From JALYNX01 sp963746905 (GTDB taxonomy: Bacteria > Actinomycetota > Acidimicrobiia > Spongiisociales > ZC4RG35), in NCBI GenBank assembly GCA_963746905.1, contig CAVVCY010000001.1:1-64000 (forward strand): a DNA stretch of 64,000 bases, given 5' to 3'. Made by a program: the position numbers and the translations under genes. Shown piece after piece: positions 25,858 to 34,370 of the stretch. The notes beneath the pieces were generated by a model that was not told the DNA's origin, made no database searches, and saw only the letters and a program-made list of their open reading frames with translations. Within the stretch, counting starts at the first letter, position 1; the number at the start of each line of letters is the position of its first letter.

Positions 25858-25886
25858 GTCAACCGATTAGTTGACCGGCATCCGAC
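25858..25886 (+). repeat. Imperfect 29-bp direct repeat, left copy
   Basis: Matches 29146-29174 at 25 of 29 positions, including AGTTGACCG and CATCCGAC. The two copies bracket the GNAT and P-type ATPase genes. The copy also contains the GTCAAC/GTTGAC inverted repeat. Confidence 0.5.
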
Positions 25887-25913
25887 CTCGATCTGCCCGG
25901 CGTGGTCTGATTC

Positions 25914-26378
25914 TCAGATCATCCGCTTCTCGTACTGAATCAGCGTGATATCTGGAAATACTGTCTCGCCGACCCGGACGAAGCCAAGCCGCTCGTAGAA
26001 GTGCTGATTGCGCGTGGCATAGGTCGGGGTGTCCAAGGTCCAGAAGGCGGCAGGGAAGGTCCGCTCTATGAACTCCATCGCCTGGGTGCCAAGACCTTTG
26101 TTGTGGTGATCCGGGTCGATGACGAGGACATCGAGATGGAAGTGCCCCGAGCCTTGATCAATGACAGTGATTCCTCCGATGATCTCGCCACCTAGAGAGA
26201 TCTTGTGGCACTCACCCCGGGCGATCTTGGCAAGCATTTCCTCGACCGAGTCGTAGCCGGGAGGACCACCGATCGGGACCCCTTGATGGAGTCGAGCATC
26301 ATCGTGGAAGGCCGCGATCTGCACTCTGACCAGATCCTCAGCGTCGGGGGGAGTTGCCGGCTTGAAATCGATATCCAT
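25914..26378 (-). CDS. GNAT-family acetyltransferase
   Basis: A 154-residue N-acetyltransferase. DFKPATPPDAEDLVRVQIAAF is the N-terminal strand-helix; LDVLVIDPDHHNKGLGTQAM contains the acetyl-CoA pyrophosphate loop (Q/RxxGxG/A variant, NKGLGT); YATRNQHFYERLGFVRVGE is the C-terminal motif. The substrate is unknown. It lies 51 bp from the end of the P-type ATPase and on the same strand, so it may be co-transcribed with it. Confidence 0.9.
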   Translation of the reverse strand: MDIDFKPATPPDAEDLVRVQIAAFHDDARLHQGVPIGGPPGYDSVEEMLAKIARGECHKISLGGEIIGGITVIDQGSGHFHLDVLVIDPDHHNKGLGTQAMEFIERTFPAAFWTLDTPTYATRNQHFYERLGFVRVGETVFPDITLIQYEKRMI

Positions 26379-26429
26379 CCTCGGCGGAATGTAGGCGTGC
26401 CTCGCTGGGGAGCGCTGTGATCCCCGTTC

Positions 26430-29114
26430 TCACAGCGGGCCGACGGCACCTGGCTGGCGAACTGCAGGCGGCAGGGTCTGGTGGTGGCTCCAGCGGGCGG
26501 CGACGCGGTCGATACGGTGGGCGTCTCCGCGCTGGAGGGGCTGAGCCGTGGTGGGGGTGGCGGTCTTGTAGAAGAAGTACTTGGCGACCTCGACGGCCGC
26601 CAGGTAAGTCACAACGATCCCGACGAGCACGGCGAAGAACGGTGCGGGGAGAGGCGCGAAGCCGAGCGTGTCGTTGAGCGGGCTCTGGGGGATGAGCGCT
26701 CCGACGGTCACCACCGCGATCACCGAGGCGAACAGCGGGCGGGAAGGTCGGCTCTTGAAGAACGGGACTCGCCGGGTGCGGATGACGAACACGATGAGGG
26801 TTTGGGTGGCAAGGGACTCGACGAACCAACCGGAACGGAACTCGGGTGCAGTGGCGTGGAACACCCACAACATGATTGCGAAGGTGGCGAAGTCGAAGAT
26901 CGAGCTGATTGGACCGAAGCGGACCATGAAGCGGCGGATGAACCCGATGTCCCAATGCGATGGCCGGGCGAGCTGTTCCTCGTCGACGCGATCGGTGGGG
27001 ATCGTCATCTGACTGGTGTCGTAGAGAAGGTTGTTGAGCAGGATCTGGAAGGGGAGCATCGGCAGGAACGGAAGGAAAGCGGCGGCGACGGTGACGCTGA
27101 ACATATTCCCGAAGTTCGATGACGTGCCCATGAGCACGTACTTGATGGTGTTGGCGAAGATGCGGCGGCCTTCGGCGACGCCGTCGGCGAGCACGTCGAG
27201 GTCGCGCTCGAGGAGGATGATGTCGGCGGCGTCCTTTGCCACGTCGGTCGCCGAATCGACCGAGATCCCGACGTCCGCGTGGTGCAGGGCGAGGGCGTCG
27301 TTGACGCCGTCACCGAGAAACGCAACCGCCGAGCCGGCGTCGCGCTGCGCGCGCAGGATGCGGGCCTTCTGCTCGGGGCTGACCCGGGCGAAGATAGTGG
27401 CTTCGTTCACCGCGACCGTGAGCTGCGTGTCATCCAGGGCGTCGAGGTCGGTGCCGGTGAGCGTGCCTCCCGAGTCGACCCCGAGCTTGCGACAGACGGT
27501 CTCGGCCACCAGCGGATTGTCGCCCGTGACGATCTTGACTGTGATGCCGAGCTGGGCGAGCCGGGCGATCGACCCCGCCGCCGAGGGCTTGGGCCGGTCG
27601 AGGAAGACAAGAAACCCGGAGAGGGTGAGATCGCGTTCGTCATTGGTGCTGAGCGTGGTCATCCCGGGAGCTGGCCGGCTGGCGACAGCGATCACTCGGT
27701 TGCCCTCGCTGAACTCGGCGTCAAGCACCCGTCGTCCTTCGTCGGGAACGTTGGTGCAGCGGTCGAAGACTGCTTCGGGGGCACCTTTCGTGATGAGGAG
27801 CACCTGGCCGTCGTGCTCGGCAAGCACCGACACACAGCGGCGGTCGTGGTCGAAGGGGGAGATGGCGACCCGCCGGAACTCCCCGGCCCGGCTGGCGGCC
27901 GCAGCGGGTGCCTCCCAGAGGGCGACGTCAAGGGGGTTGCCGCCCACGGCTGTGCCCCCGGTCGGGGTGGCCTCATTGCACACCAGGCCGAGTACGAAGA
28001 CCGAGGTGTCCGGGGCGCCGGCCGTGTCGATGGCTCGTTCGAAGCTGATGTGGCCGTCGGTGAGCGTGCCCGTCTTGTCGGTGAACAGCACGTCGATGTC
28101 GCCAAGGTCCTCGATGCATACGAGCCTTTTAACGAGCACCTTCTTCTCGGCGAGCCGGCGAGACCCCGTGGCCAGGCTGGTCGACACGACGGCTGGCAGA
28201 AGTTGGGGGGTGATGCCCACGGCCACCGCAAGCGAGAACAAAACGGCGTCGATCACGGGTCGGCCCAGGGCGACGTTGATCACGAAGATCGTGATGCTGA
28301 GCACACCACCGACCTTTGCCAACAGCCCTGAGAAGCGGGTGAGGCCGAGCTGGAACTCGGTCTGGGGCTGGCGCTCTCCGAGCCCGACAGCGATCCGCCC
28401 GAACTGCGTGGTCGCGCCCGTCGCCACTACGACCGCGTCGGCTGCTCCCTGATGCACGACCGTTCCCATGAACAGGCAGGACGACAACTCTGCGAGTGGA
28501 GCGCCGCTAGCCACCGGGTCGGTGGACTTCTCGGCAGGCAGCGATTCCCCGGTCAGGATCGACTCGTCACACTCGAGGTTGGCCGCGGTGAGCAGCCGGA
28601 GATCGGCCGGGACGATCGACCCCACAGCCAGATGCACGATGTCGCCCGGCACCAAGTGTGTGACCTCCACGCTCACCGTCTCGCCGTCGCGTGTGGTGGC
28701 GATCTCGTGGCGGATCTCGTTGTGCATCGCCTCCGCGGCGCGCTCGGCCCGGTACTCGTTGGCGAATCCGAGCCCGACCGATGCGGCGACGATCACCCCG
28801 ATGATCAGCGCGTCGAGTCCCTCGCCCACCCCTGCTGACACGGCGGCCGCGGCGAGCAAGAGCCACAGCAGCGGGCTGCGCAGCTGGCGCGCCAGCACGG
28901 ACCAGGCGCTGGCGTGGTGGGAGCGCACCGCGTTCGGACCGAACACCTCCGCCCGCTCGGCGATCTCGGTGGTGGTGAGCCCCGACGAACGACTCCCGAA
29001 CGCGTCCAGAACCACCTTCGTCGGCATCGCTGCGGCTGACTCGATCGAGGGCAGCGAGGCTGCGTCGATCCGAAGCGCGACATCGGTCACACCCAAGTAT
29101 GCAACGCCGCCCAA
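26430..29114 (-). CDS. mgtA: Magnesium-translocating P-type ATPase (MgtA type)
   Basis: A ~894-residue P3B-type ATPase. After the N-terminal cation-ATPase domain, actuator motif CDESILTGESLPAEK is seen, then the phosphorylation motif DVLFTDKTGTLTDG, nucleotide-binding KGAPEAVFDRC, and hinge AFLGDGVNDALALHHADVG. The C-terminal six-helix block includes GTSSNFGNMFSVTVAAAFLP and LLNNLLYDTSQMTIPTD, the MgtA/MgtB hallmark. It would import Mg2+. The long frame begins at a TTG (29114); a GTG at 29090 and an ATG at 29027 are alternatives. No Mg riboswitch is evident. The gene lies inside the bracket of 29-bp direct repeats. Confidence 0.95.
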   Translation of the reverse strand: MGGVAYLGVTDVALRIDAASLPSIESAAAMPTKVVLDAFGSRSSGLTTTEIAERAEVFGPNAVRSHHASAWSVLARQLRSPLLWLLLAAAAVSAGVGEGLDALIIGVIVAASVGLGFANEYRAERAAEAMHNEIRHEIATTRDGETVSVEVTHLVPGDIVHLAVGSIVPADLRLLTAANLECDESILTGESLPAEKSTDPVASGAPLAELSSCLFMGTVVHQGAADAVVVATGATTQFGRIAVGLGERQPQTEFQLGLTRFSGLLAKVGGVLSITIFVINVALGRPVIDAVLFSLAVAVGITPQLLPAVVSTSLATGSRRLAEKKVLVKRLVCIEDLGDIDVLFTDKTGTLTDGHISFERAIDTAGAPDTSVFVLGLVCNEATPTGGTAVGGNPLDVALWEAPAAAASRAGEFRRVAISPFDHDRRCVSVLAEHDGQVLLITKGAPEAVFDRCTNVPDEGRRVLDAEFSEGNRVIAVASRPAPGMTTLSTNDERDLTLSGFLVFLDRPKPSAAGSIARLAQLGITVKIVTGDNPLVAETVCRKLGVDSGGTLTGTDLDALDDTQLTVAVNEATIFARVSPEQKARILRAQRDAGSAVAFLGDGVNDALALHHADVGISVDSATDVAKDAADIILLERDLDVLADGVAEGRRIFANTIKYVLMGTSSNFGNMFSVTVAAAFLPFLPMLPFQILLNNLLYDTSQMTIPTDRVDEEQLARPSHWDIGFIRRFMVRFGPISSIFDFATFAIMLWVFHATAPEFRSGWFVESLATQTLIVFVIRTRRVPFFKSRPSRPLFASVIAVVTVGALIPQSPLNDTLGFAPLPAPFFAVLVGIVVTYLAAVEVAKYFFYKTATPTTAQPLQRGDAHRIDRVAARWSHHQTLPPAVRQPGAVGPL

Positions 29115-29145
29115 CTCATGACGCCCGCAAGTTCCGACTCCGTGT

Positions 29146-29174
29146 GTGAACCGAACAGTTGACCGTCATCCGAC
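29146..29174 (+). repeat. Imperfect 29-bp direct repeat, right copy
   Basis: Right partner of the repeat at 25858-25886 (25/29 identical), between the P-type ATPase start and the end of the permease-prefix gene. Confidence 0.5.
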
Positions 29175-29181
29175 TGCTCGA

Positions 29182-30555
29182 TCAGGCGAAGCCAAAGAGC
29201 GGTGGGAGCACCACGACCACGACCGCCGCCCAAATGGCGAAGAAGGGGAGGTAGGAGGTCTGCCATCGCTCGAGTCGGTGGAAAGCGACCTGTCCCCTGA
29301 GAAACCGCATCGAGAGCCAGGCGGCCCCGACCAGGTTCACGAGCAGCACCAGGTTGAGGCCGAGCGCTGCCGCACGGTTCGGGGTGAATCCGAGATCACT
29401 GATGCGAATCACCATCGTGCCCAGCACCATCACATCGAGCACGAGTGCGCTGGCGACAGTCACCAGTTGGACGCGGTCCATCCACCCTGGAGGAAGAGAC
29501 GGCTCCCGCGCTGAAATCGCGTAGAGAACCAATCCGAGCACAACCACCAGAAGGACGTCGAAGACTCCGAGCAACTCTCGGTCGAAAACTCCGGAGAGCC
29601 CGGTCCCTGCGTAGGTGATCGCGGCGACGGTCAGCATCAAGGCAAACAGGGGAGTGAAGAGCATGGTCAGCACCGGCGCCATGTTCTCGACGACCCGCTG
29701 CTTGGACTCCACGAGCCACGCCGCCACGATCACGGCACCGGCCGCACCCGAGGGCAACACCCACTCGAAGATCAACTCCGGGAGGTCGGCCCCGATCGGC
29801 TGCAGGATCAGAGCGGTGAGCATGACCAGCACCCCGCCACCGAGCGCGATCAACGCGTAGTAGATAATCCACTCGCCTGTGAATCGGACGAAGTCCATGC
29901 GGCGCTCATGAGATTGGAGCGCGCCGCTCATGTACGGGTAGGCGACTGCGAACCACAAGAGGACAGGTAGATAGAGCGCCACGAGAAGCTCGGTGTCCGA
30001 GATCGTCGACGCGAAGACCTCGGTGCCCGAGCCCGCACCGAATGGGTAGAGGTTGACCACCAGGGCAGAGAGCAAAAACGGCGCAAGTGTCAGCAACCAA
30101 CGTTTGATATCGAACTGCCGTCGCAGGGCGAAATATCCGGCGAGGAACGGCAGCACGAAAAGGCTGGCGTTTCGCAGCAGCCACCCCGGTTCTTCTTCGG
30201 GGAACCCAGCAGCGAGGCGGGCGACCTGGATCACGACCGCCGCAGCCAGCGCGAAGGCAATCGCCTCGAAACCTCCGGTAGGTGGGGGAGCGGGCTCGTC
30301 CTCGCCGGTGGGGATGAGCTGCTTCCACAGTCGATCGCTGTGCTCCCGGGCGAACTCCCGGGTCAGAGTGTCGATGTCCCCCATGCGCCTCACAGCAATC
30401 AGAAATGCCTCATCGGCGGTGAGGCCGGCCGCATCCAACTCGGCGATCTGGTCGCGGAGATGGCCCTCCAGCTCATCGACATCCCGGCCGTTCACGGCCG
30501 GGGCCTCTCCGACGTAGGCCCGCCACTCGGCGATTTGTGATTCCACGGCATCCAT
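29182..30555 (-). CDS. Permease-prefix-domain membrane protein
   Basis: A 457-residue protein. Residues 1-75 form the helical 'permease prefix domain 1' (VDELEGHLRDQIAELDAAGLTADEAFLIAVRRMG), which normally precedes transporter permeases controlled by PadR-type regulators. The rest has about ten to twelve hydrophobic helices without transporter motifs, similar to DUF4153-like membrane domains. It starts 3 nt after the PadR gene stop, so regulator and membrane protein form an operon. Substrate unknown. Confidence 0.8.
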   Translation of the reverse strand: MDAVESQIAEWRAYVGEAPAVNGRDVDELEGHLRDQIAELDAAGLTADEAFLIAVRRMGDIDTLTREFAREHSDRLWKQLIPTGEDEPAPPPTGGFEAIAFALAAAVVIQVARLAAGFPEEEPGWLLRNASLFVLPFLAGYFALRRQFDIKRWLLTLAPFLLSALVVNLYPFGAGSGTEVFASTISDTELLVALYLPVLLWFAVAYPYMSGALQSHERRMDFVRFTGEWIIYYALIALGGGVLVMLTALILQPIGADLPELIFEWVLPSGAAGAVIVAAWLVESKQRVVENMAPVLTMLFTPLFALMLTVAAITYAGTGLSGVFDRELLGVFDVLLVVVLGLVLYAISAREPSLPPGWMDRVQLVTVASALVLDVMVLGTMVIRISDLGFTPNRAAALGLNLVLLVNLVGAAWLSMRFLRGQVAFHRLERWQTSYLPFFAIWAAVVVVVLPPLFGFA

Positions 30556-30558
30556 TGG

Positions 30559-30918
30559 TCAGCCCTCACCGAGCGCCATTAAGGGCCCACCGGGGTCTCG
30601 AAAGATGTCACCTAGGGCGCGAGTGACCGTCTCCCATTGCCGTTGCTGCTCCGCAAGCGCCGACCGCCCGTCGTCGGTGATCGCGTAGTACCTGCGGCGC
30701 CGTCCGTCCGGCGGGGTCCGCCAGTCCGTCGTTGCGTACCCGAGGCGGCGGAGCCGATGAAGCAGGGGGTAAAGCATTCCGTCGGTCCACTCGAGCTCCC
30801 CGCCCGAAAGATCGCGCACTCGCCTCAGGATGGCGTAGCCGTAGTTCTCACCCTCGGCCAGGATCGCGAGCACGAGCGGCGTCGCCGAGGCCGCCACCAG
30901 GTCCTTGTCGATGTGCAC
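30559..30918 (-). CDS. PadR-family transcriptional regulator
   Basis: A 119-residue winged-helix regulator: VAASATPLVLAILAEGENYGY, then LSGGELEWTDGMLYPLLHRLRRLGY and the wing WRTPPDGRRRRYYAITDDGR. PadR proteins repress neighbouring transporter or membrane genes and respond to small molecules. The GTG at 30918 has AGGAG 5 nt upstream; the GTG at 30924 overlaps that AGGAG and is unlikely. Confidence 0.92.
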   Translation of the reverse strand: MHIDKDLVAASATPLVLAILAEGENYGYAILRRVRDLSGGELEWTDGMLYPLLHRLRRLGYATTDWRTPPDGRRRRYYAITDDGRSALAEQQRQWETVTRALGDIFRDPGGPLMALGEG

Positions 30919-30938
30919 AGCCACTCCTTGGCTTCTCG

Positions 30939-30968
30939 CTATACATAGAAGTATAGGGTACATAGAAG
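30939..30968. promoter_or_regulatory. Candidate PadR operator
   Basis: The inverted repeat CTATAC-N6-GTATAG (30939-30956) lies upstream of the padR start, and the inner ACATAGAAG recurs 17 bp away (30960-30968). TA-rich inverted repeats of this kind fit PadR autoregulation. Confidence 0.5.
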
Positions 30969-31044
30969 CACAAGGTATAGGTGGCCAGCAAGTTGTCGGG
31001 ATGGTGGGCCGAGAACCGGACAACCAGGCTCGAACTAGGCTCCG

Positions 31045-31710
31045 GTGGCTGGTGCAATGACAGACTCCCTACACAATCTGGCGACCAAGGTCACCACCGC
31101 CGACCTGGTCGACGCCATGGGACGCATGCATAAGCATCGCTGCCACATCCTCGACATGGTGACTCCCACTCCGGGTCGAGCCCTGTTCGGCCCCGCCTCG
31201 ATCATCTCCTTTTTCCCGACCTGCACTGAGGCCCTCGACCCGAATCGCTACAACTTCGCCAGCCTGTTTCACGAGGCCATCGGCACCGAATCGCAGGGGC
31301 GGGTACTGGTGCTGGCCAGCAACGGACACCGCGAGATCTCCCTGGGTGGGGGCGTCAAGCTGTCACGAGCCCAGAGAGCGGGGTTGGCCGGGGTCCTCGC
31401 CGACGGCCGACTCCGGGACTTCGATGAACTGTCGGGCTACGACTTCGCCACGTATTGCAGGGGACAAGCGACGAAGTGGGGCGGTGATGTCGTGACTCCG
31501 TTCCAGGCCAATGTCCCGGTGGTGATCGATGGTGTCGGGATCTTCCCCGGGGATTACGTCTTCGCCGATTCCTCAGGGGCGGTCATCGTGCCCGCCGGTC
31601 AGATCCTTGAGGTGCTCGAGGAGGCGATACGGATCAACGAGGAGGACGTCGCCCACCTCGTCGAGATCGAAGCCGAGGGCCCCGACGATTTCCTTGAGTA
31701 CCAGCGGTGA
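31045..31710 (+). CDS. RraA-like protein
   Basis: A 221-residue protein of the RraA/HMG-aldolase-like (demethylmenaquinone methyltransferase-like) family. Features: VTTADLVDAMGRMHKHRC, RALFGPASIISFFP, GVLADGRLRDFDELSGY (the family's Asp-Gly-Arg-x-Arg-Asp block) and GDYVFADSSGAVIVPAGQI. Members are either aldolases of 4-hydroxy-4-methyl-2-oxoglutarate type or RNase E regulators; the DGRxRD motif favours the metal-dependent aldolase fold. An ATG at 31057 is an alternative start. Confidence 0.85.
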   Translation: MAGAMTDSLHNLATKVTTADLVDAMGRMHKHRCHILDMVTPTPGRALFGPASIISFFPTCTEALDPNRYNFASLFHEAIGTESQGRVLVLASNGHREISLGGGVKLSRAQRAGLAGVLADGRLRDFDELSGYDFATYCRGQATKWGGDVVTPFQANVPVVIDGVGIFPGDYVFADSSGAVIVPAGQILEVLEEAIRINEEDVAHLVEIEAEGPDDFLEYQR

Positions 31711-31815
31711 TCGGGGGCAATTGCTCTAAGGCGCCAGGTGCTCGGTGAGGAACGTCCTCGTTTGTTCAGAAACCACGACCGCGGCCGGGCCGGACAGGAC
31801 GCGTCATCAAGCTGA

Positions 31816-32763
31816 GTGCCAATGACGCAGACTGACCCCGGTCGGGGCGACCGGCAGCTGGCACGGGCGATCATGATCGTGACTGGACTCGTCATGGTGG
31901 CGCTGGTCGCTGCCTTCGTCAGCTTCGACCCGGGCTCGGCCTGTCCCGCGGCGGCAGCCTCGCCGAGCAGAGAAGCGGCGATCCCCCGGGTCATCCCGGG
32001 TGCGACCGGGCAGCCGGTGCATCTGGCGGTGCTGGGCGATGTAGGCACCGGCGACATATATGAGCGCGCAATCGCCGATCTGGTCGCCGAAGCCGAGGTC
32101 AATGACGAATATCAGGCATTGGTGTTGTTGGGGGACAACGTCTACCCGGACGGACGCCCCAGTCGCCTCGACTCAACAGTGTTCGAGCCGTTCAAGGCGG
32201 TGCTCGATGATGGGACCTTCCTCTTGCCGGTTCTGGGAAATCACGATGTGATGGGGGGACACGCCTGTGGGCAGGTCGAAGTACTCGGCATGCCTGGGCG
32301 ATGGTATGCGACGACCATTGGAACGGTCCTCTTCATCGCGCTCGATTCGAACATGGTGCGGGATACGGAGCAGACCAGGTGGCTCCAGTCGACCCTCGCC
32401 TACCGCCGATGCCACCTGGCTGGTGGTGGCGATGCATCACCCTGCCTATTCGGTGGGCTACCACGGCTCCACCCGAGAGGTCCAGGATCGGTGGGTGCCT
32501 CTGTTCGAGAATATGACGTCGATCTAGTGCTCACAGGCCACGACCACGATTACCAGCGCACGATGCCGATCAACGATGTGACGTACATCGTCTCTGGCGG
32601 AGGATCGAGTACCAGACCCACCGGTGATGCCGATTACATCGCAATGGCCAGATCGGTGCGGCATTTCTTGGACGTCTCGATATCGACTGAGCGACTCGAC
32701 GTGACAGCGATTAGCGCCGCCGGCCCATTTGACCACGTGACCATCACCAAGCTGCAGCCCTGA
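31816..32763 (+). CDS. Secreted metallophosphoesterase with two compensating frameshifts
   Basis: A 315-residue protein with an N-terminal signal/membrane helix (IMIVTGLVMVALVAAFV). The calcineurin-type motifs GDVGTGD, LLGDNVYPDG, LGNHDVMGG and TGHDHDYQRT are present. Between about 32405 and 32515 the reading frame leaves the family: LAGGGDASPCLFGG lacks the GxHxPxY-type motif, whereas the +1 frame there reads ADATWLVVAMHHPAYSVGYHG, exactly what is expected. Two opposite one-base indels therefore probably occur in the assembly, and the real protein keeps the missing metal ligand. It is likely an extracellular phosphatase. Confidence 0.85.
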   Translation: MPMTQTDPGRGDRQLARAIMIVTGLVMVALVAAFVSFDPGSACPAAAASPSREAAIPRVIPGATGQPVHLAVLGDVGTGDIYERAIADLVAEAEVNDEYQALVLLGDNVYPDGRPSRLDSTVFEPFKAVLDDGTFLLPVLGNHDVMGGHACGQVEVLGMPGRWYATTIGTVLFIALDSNMVRDTEQTRWLQSTLAYRRCHLAGGGDASPCLFGGLPRLHPRGPGSVGASVREYDVDLVLTGHDHDYQRTMPINDVTYIVSGGGSSTRPTGDADYIAMARSVRHFLDVSISTERLDVTAISAAGPFDHVTITKLQP

Positions 32764-32813
32764 TCCGCACTCCCAGAATCAGCTTTGCCTGGTTTGGGGT
32801 CCCCAGCGGGATC

Positions 32814-33170
32814 TCACTCGGGGTGCCCCAGATCCTCGATCTGGCTCAGCAGGTCGAGGGAGTCGTTGGCGGCCGCTGCCACCGGACCGTCGCCGGCCGC
32901 GATCTCTGTCAGTAGCCCCTTTGACCTCGGGCCCCCTATGTCGGCCAGAAGTCGGACCAGAGAGGGGGTCAGGTGACCCTCGGACCTGGCTTTCTCGATG
33001 AGGTCGATCGATCGTTCCCCTGCCTTGACAATCGACATGCCGGCCAGCGTCCTGTCCTGCTCGTCACCAGACTCAAACGTCCGGACCAGAGTGTTCCCTG
33101 CGGATTCGGCTCCGACTGTGCGCCACGCGACGCCGGCGCTGATGACCTTCAGGGAACTCCCGACGCCCAT
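32814..33170 (-). CDS. Small helical-repeat (HEAT-like) protein
   Basis: A 118-residue, mostly helical protein: AGMSIVKAGERSIDLIEKAR, LTPSLVRLLADIGGPRSKGL and PVAAAANDSLDLLSQIEDLG look like short HEAT-type repeats. There is no signal peptide or membrane helix. It begins 9 nt after the stop of the alpha/beta hydrolase and is the last gene of the sheath-hydrolase operon. A role as chaperone or immunity partner of the hydrolase is an inference from context only. Confidence 0.55.
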   Translation of the reverse strand: MGVGSSLKVISAGVAWRTVGAESAGNTLVRTFESGDEQDRTLAGMSIVKAGERSIDLIEKARSEGHLTPSLVRLLADIGGPRSKGLLTEIAAGDGPVAAAANDSLDLLSQIEDLGHPE

Positions 33171-33179
33171 TTCGACAGC

Positions 33180-34316
33180 TTACGAGTCGAAGTCCCAAAG
33201 CCCGTTGGCGTCCCAATAGGCCGGTTCATGGGCCGCGGGATGGGAGAACCAGCCGTTGCGGAACTCCTTCACTTTGGGATGTTGGAATCTCTGGCCTCCC
33301 TGATCGACAAGGATCACGAGGTCAAACTTGACCCGGATGTCGTAGATCTCCTTGACGCGGTTGAAATCGGGCATCCACTGGTTGTGAACGGGCCACGCCA
33401 GAAGCACCAGCTTCTTGAATTCCACGCCCTGTTTCGTGGCGAGATTCGCGACGGTCCCACCGTGACTGTGGGCGAAGAAGTCCGGCTCCACCAAACCCTG
33501 GTCACCGATCCACTGCTTGAGCCGCAGGGCCGCGACTCGCCTCGCCCCGTCCGAGTAGGCGCCCGACCATTTGAAACTCTCGTCGTGCAGATCCAGATCG
33601 GGACGGTGGGCATCGAGCGCCTCATAGAAGTCACCTCCGGGCTGATACCAGGTTTGTTCGGCCGCCCAGGTGCCGTGGGTGATCACCGCGGTGCTCGACT
33701 CCCGGCGACGCTTCTTGGACGGTGGGGGGTCGATCACATGTTTTTGAAGCTGTTTGTTCTTCGGTTGAATGTGGCGCAAGACCTCCCGCGCCAGCTCGGC
33801 CACCAACGGGTCTGCGGACCCTGAGCCAGCTTCGAGGATGGCCTGGATCTCGGGCCGAAGCCGGGTGGTCTCTCTGGCGCCGGCGGCCGCAGCCACCGCG
33901 ACGAGCGGATGCGGGCTTTGAAGGGCTGCCTCAAATAGGGCGGCGGTGTCTTCGAAGGAGGGATGCTCGTAGAGGTCGTGCACCTTCCGTTCCATCTCGC
34001 CCTGGACCACCTCCGGCGGTTCAACAGCCAGCTCGGCCTTCGTCATGGCCAGCGGACGGACCGCCTCGGCCACCGGAATTCGATGCGATCGCTCCACCGC
34101 TCTGAGCTCCGGAAGGTCGAACTCGACATCGGCGATCTCAGTCTCCAGCTCTGTTAGCTGTCGCTCATGGCCGAGAACGCCGGCCCGAGCCGCGAGGAGC
34201 AGTGCGGCCTGGGAGGCCGCCGAAGACTGGGTTCCTTCTGAGTCGAGACCCGGTGTGACCGCGAAGGCTGCTCTCGGATCGATCGGCTTCAGTGGCTGAT
34301 CGCTCATGTGCGCCAC
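33180..34316 (-). CDS. Alpha/beta hydrolase with N-terminal helical repeats, sheath-linked
   Basis: A 378-residue protein. Residues 1-190 are helical, with HEAT-like segments (HPLVAVAAAAGARETTRL, DPLVAELAREVLRHI); a basic linker KKRRRES follows. The C-terminal half is a lipase-like alpha/beta hydrolase: VITHGTWAAEQTW (oxyanion HGT), EPDFFAHSHGGTVANLA (nucleophile Ser in HSHGG) and NGWFSHPAAHEPAYW with candidate catalytic His. It lies 54 nt downstream of a tail sheath gene on the same strand, so it could be a toxic effector of a contractile injection system. It has no secretion signal. Substrate unknown. Confidence 0.75.
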   Translation of the reverse strand: MAHMSDQPLKPIDPRAAFAVTPGLDSEGTQSSAASQAALLLAARAGVLGHERQLTELETEIADVEFDLPELRAVERSHRIPVAEAVRPLAMTKAELAVEPPEVVQGEMERKVHDLYEHPSFEDTAALFEAALQSPHPLVAVAAAAGARETTRLRPEIQAILEAGSGSADPLVAELAREVLRHIQPKNKQLQKHVIDPPPSKKRRRESSTAVITHGTWAAEQTWYQPGGDFYEALDAHRPDLDLHDESFKWSGAYSDGARRVAALRLKQWIGDQGLVEPDFFAHSHGGTVANLATKQGVEFKKLVLLAWPVHNQWMPDFNRVKEIYDIRVKFDLVILVDQGGQRFQHPKVKEFRNGWFSHPAAHEPAYWDANGLWDFDS

Positions 34317-34370
34317 TCGCGTGGTTATACAGGGTCGGGGTCGCTGCGTCGATGGCGGACGTCAATCTGG

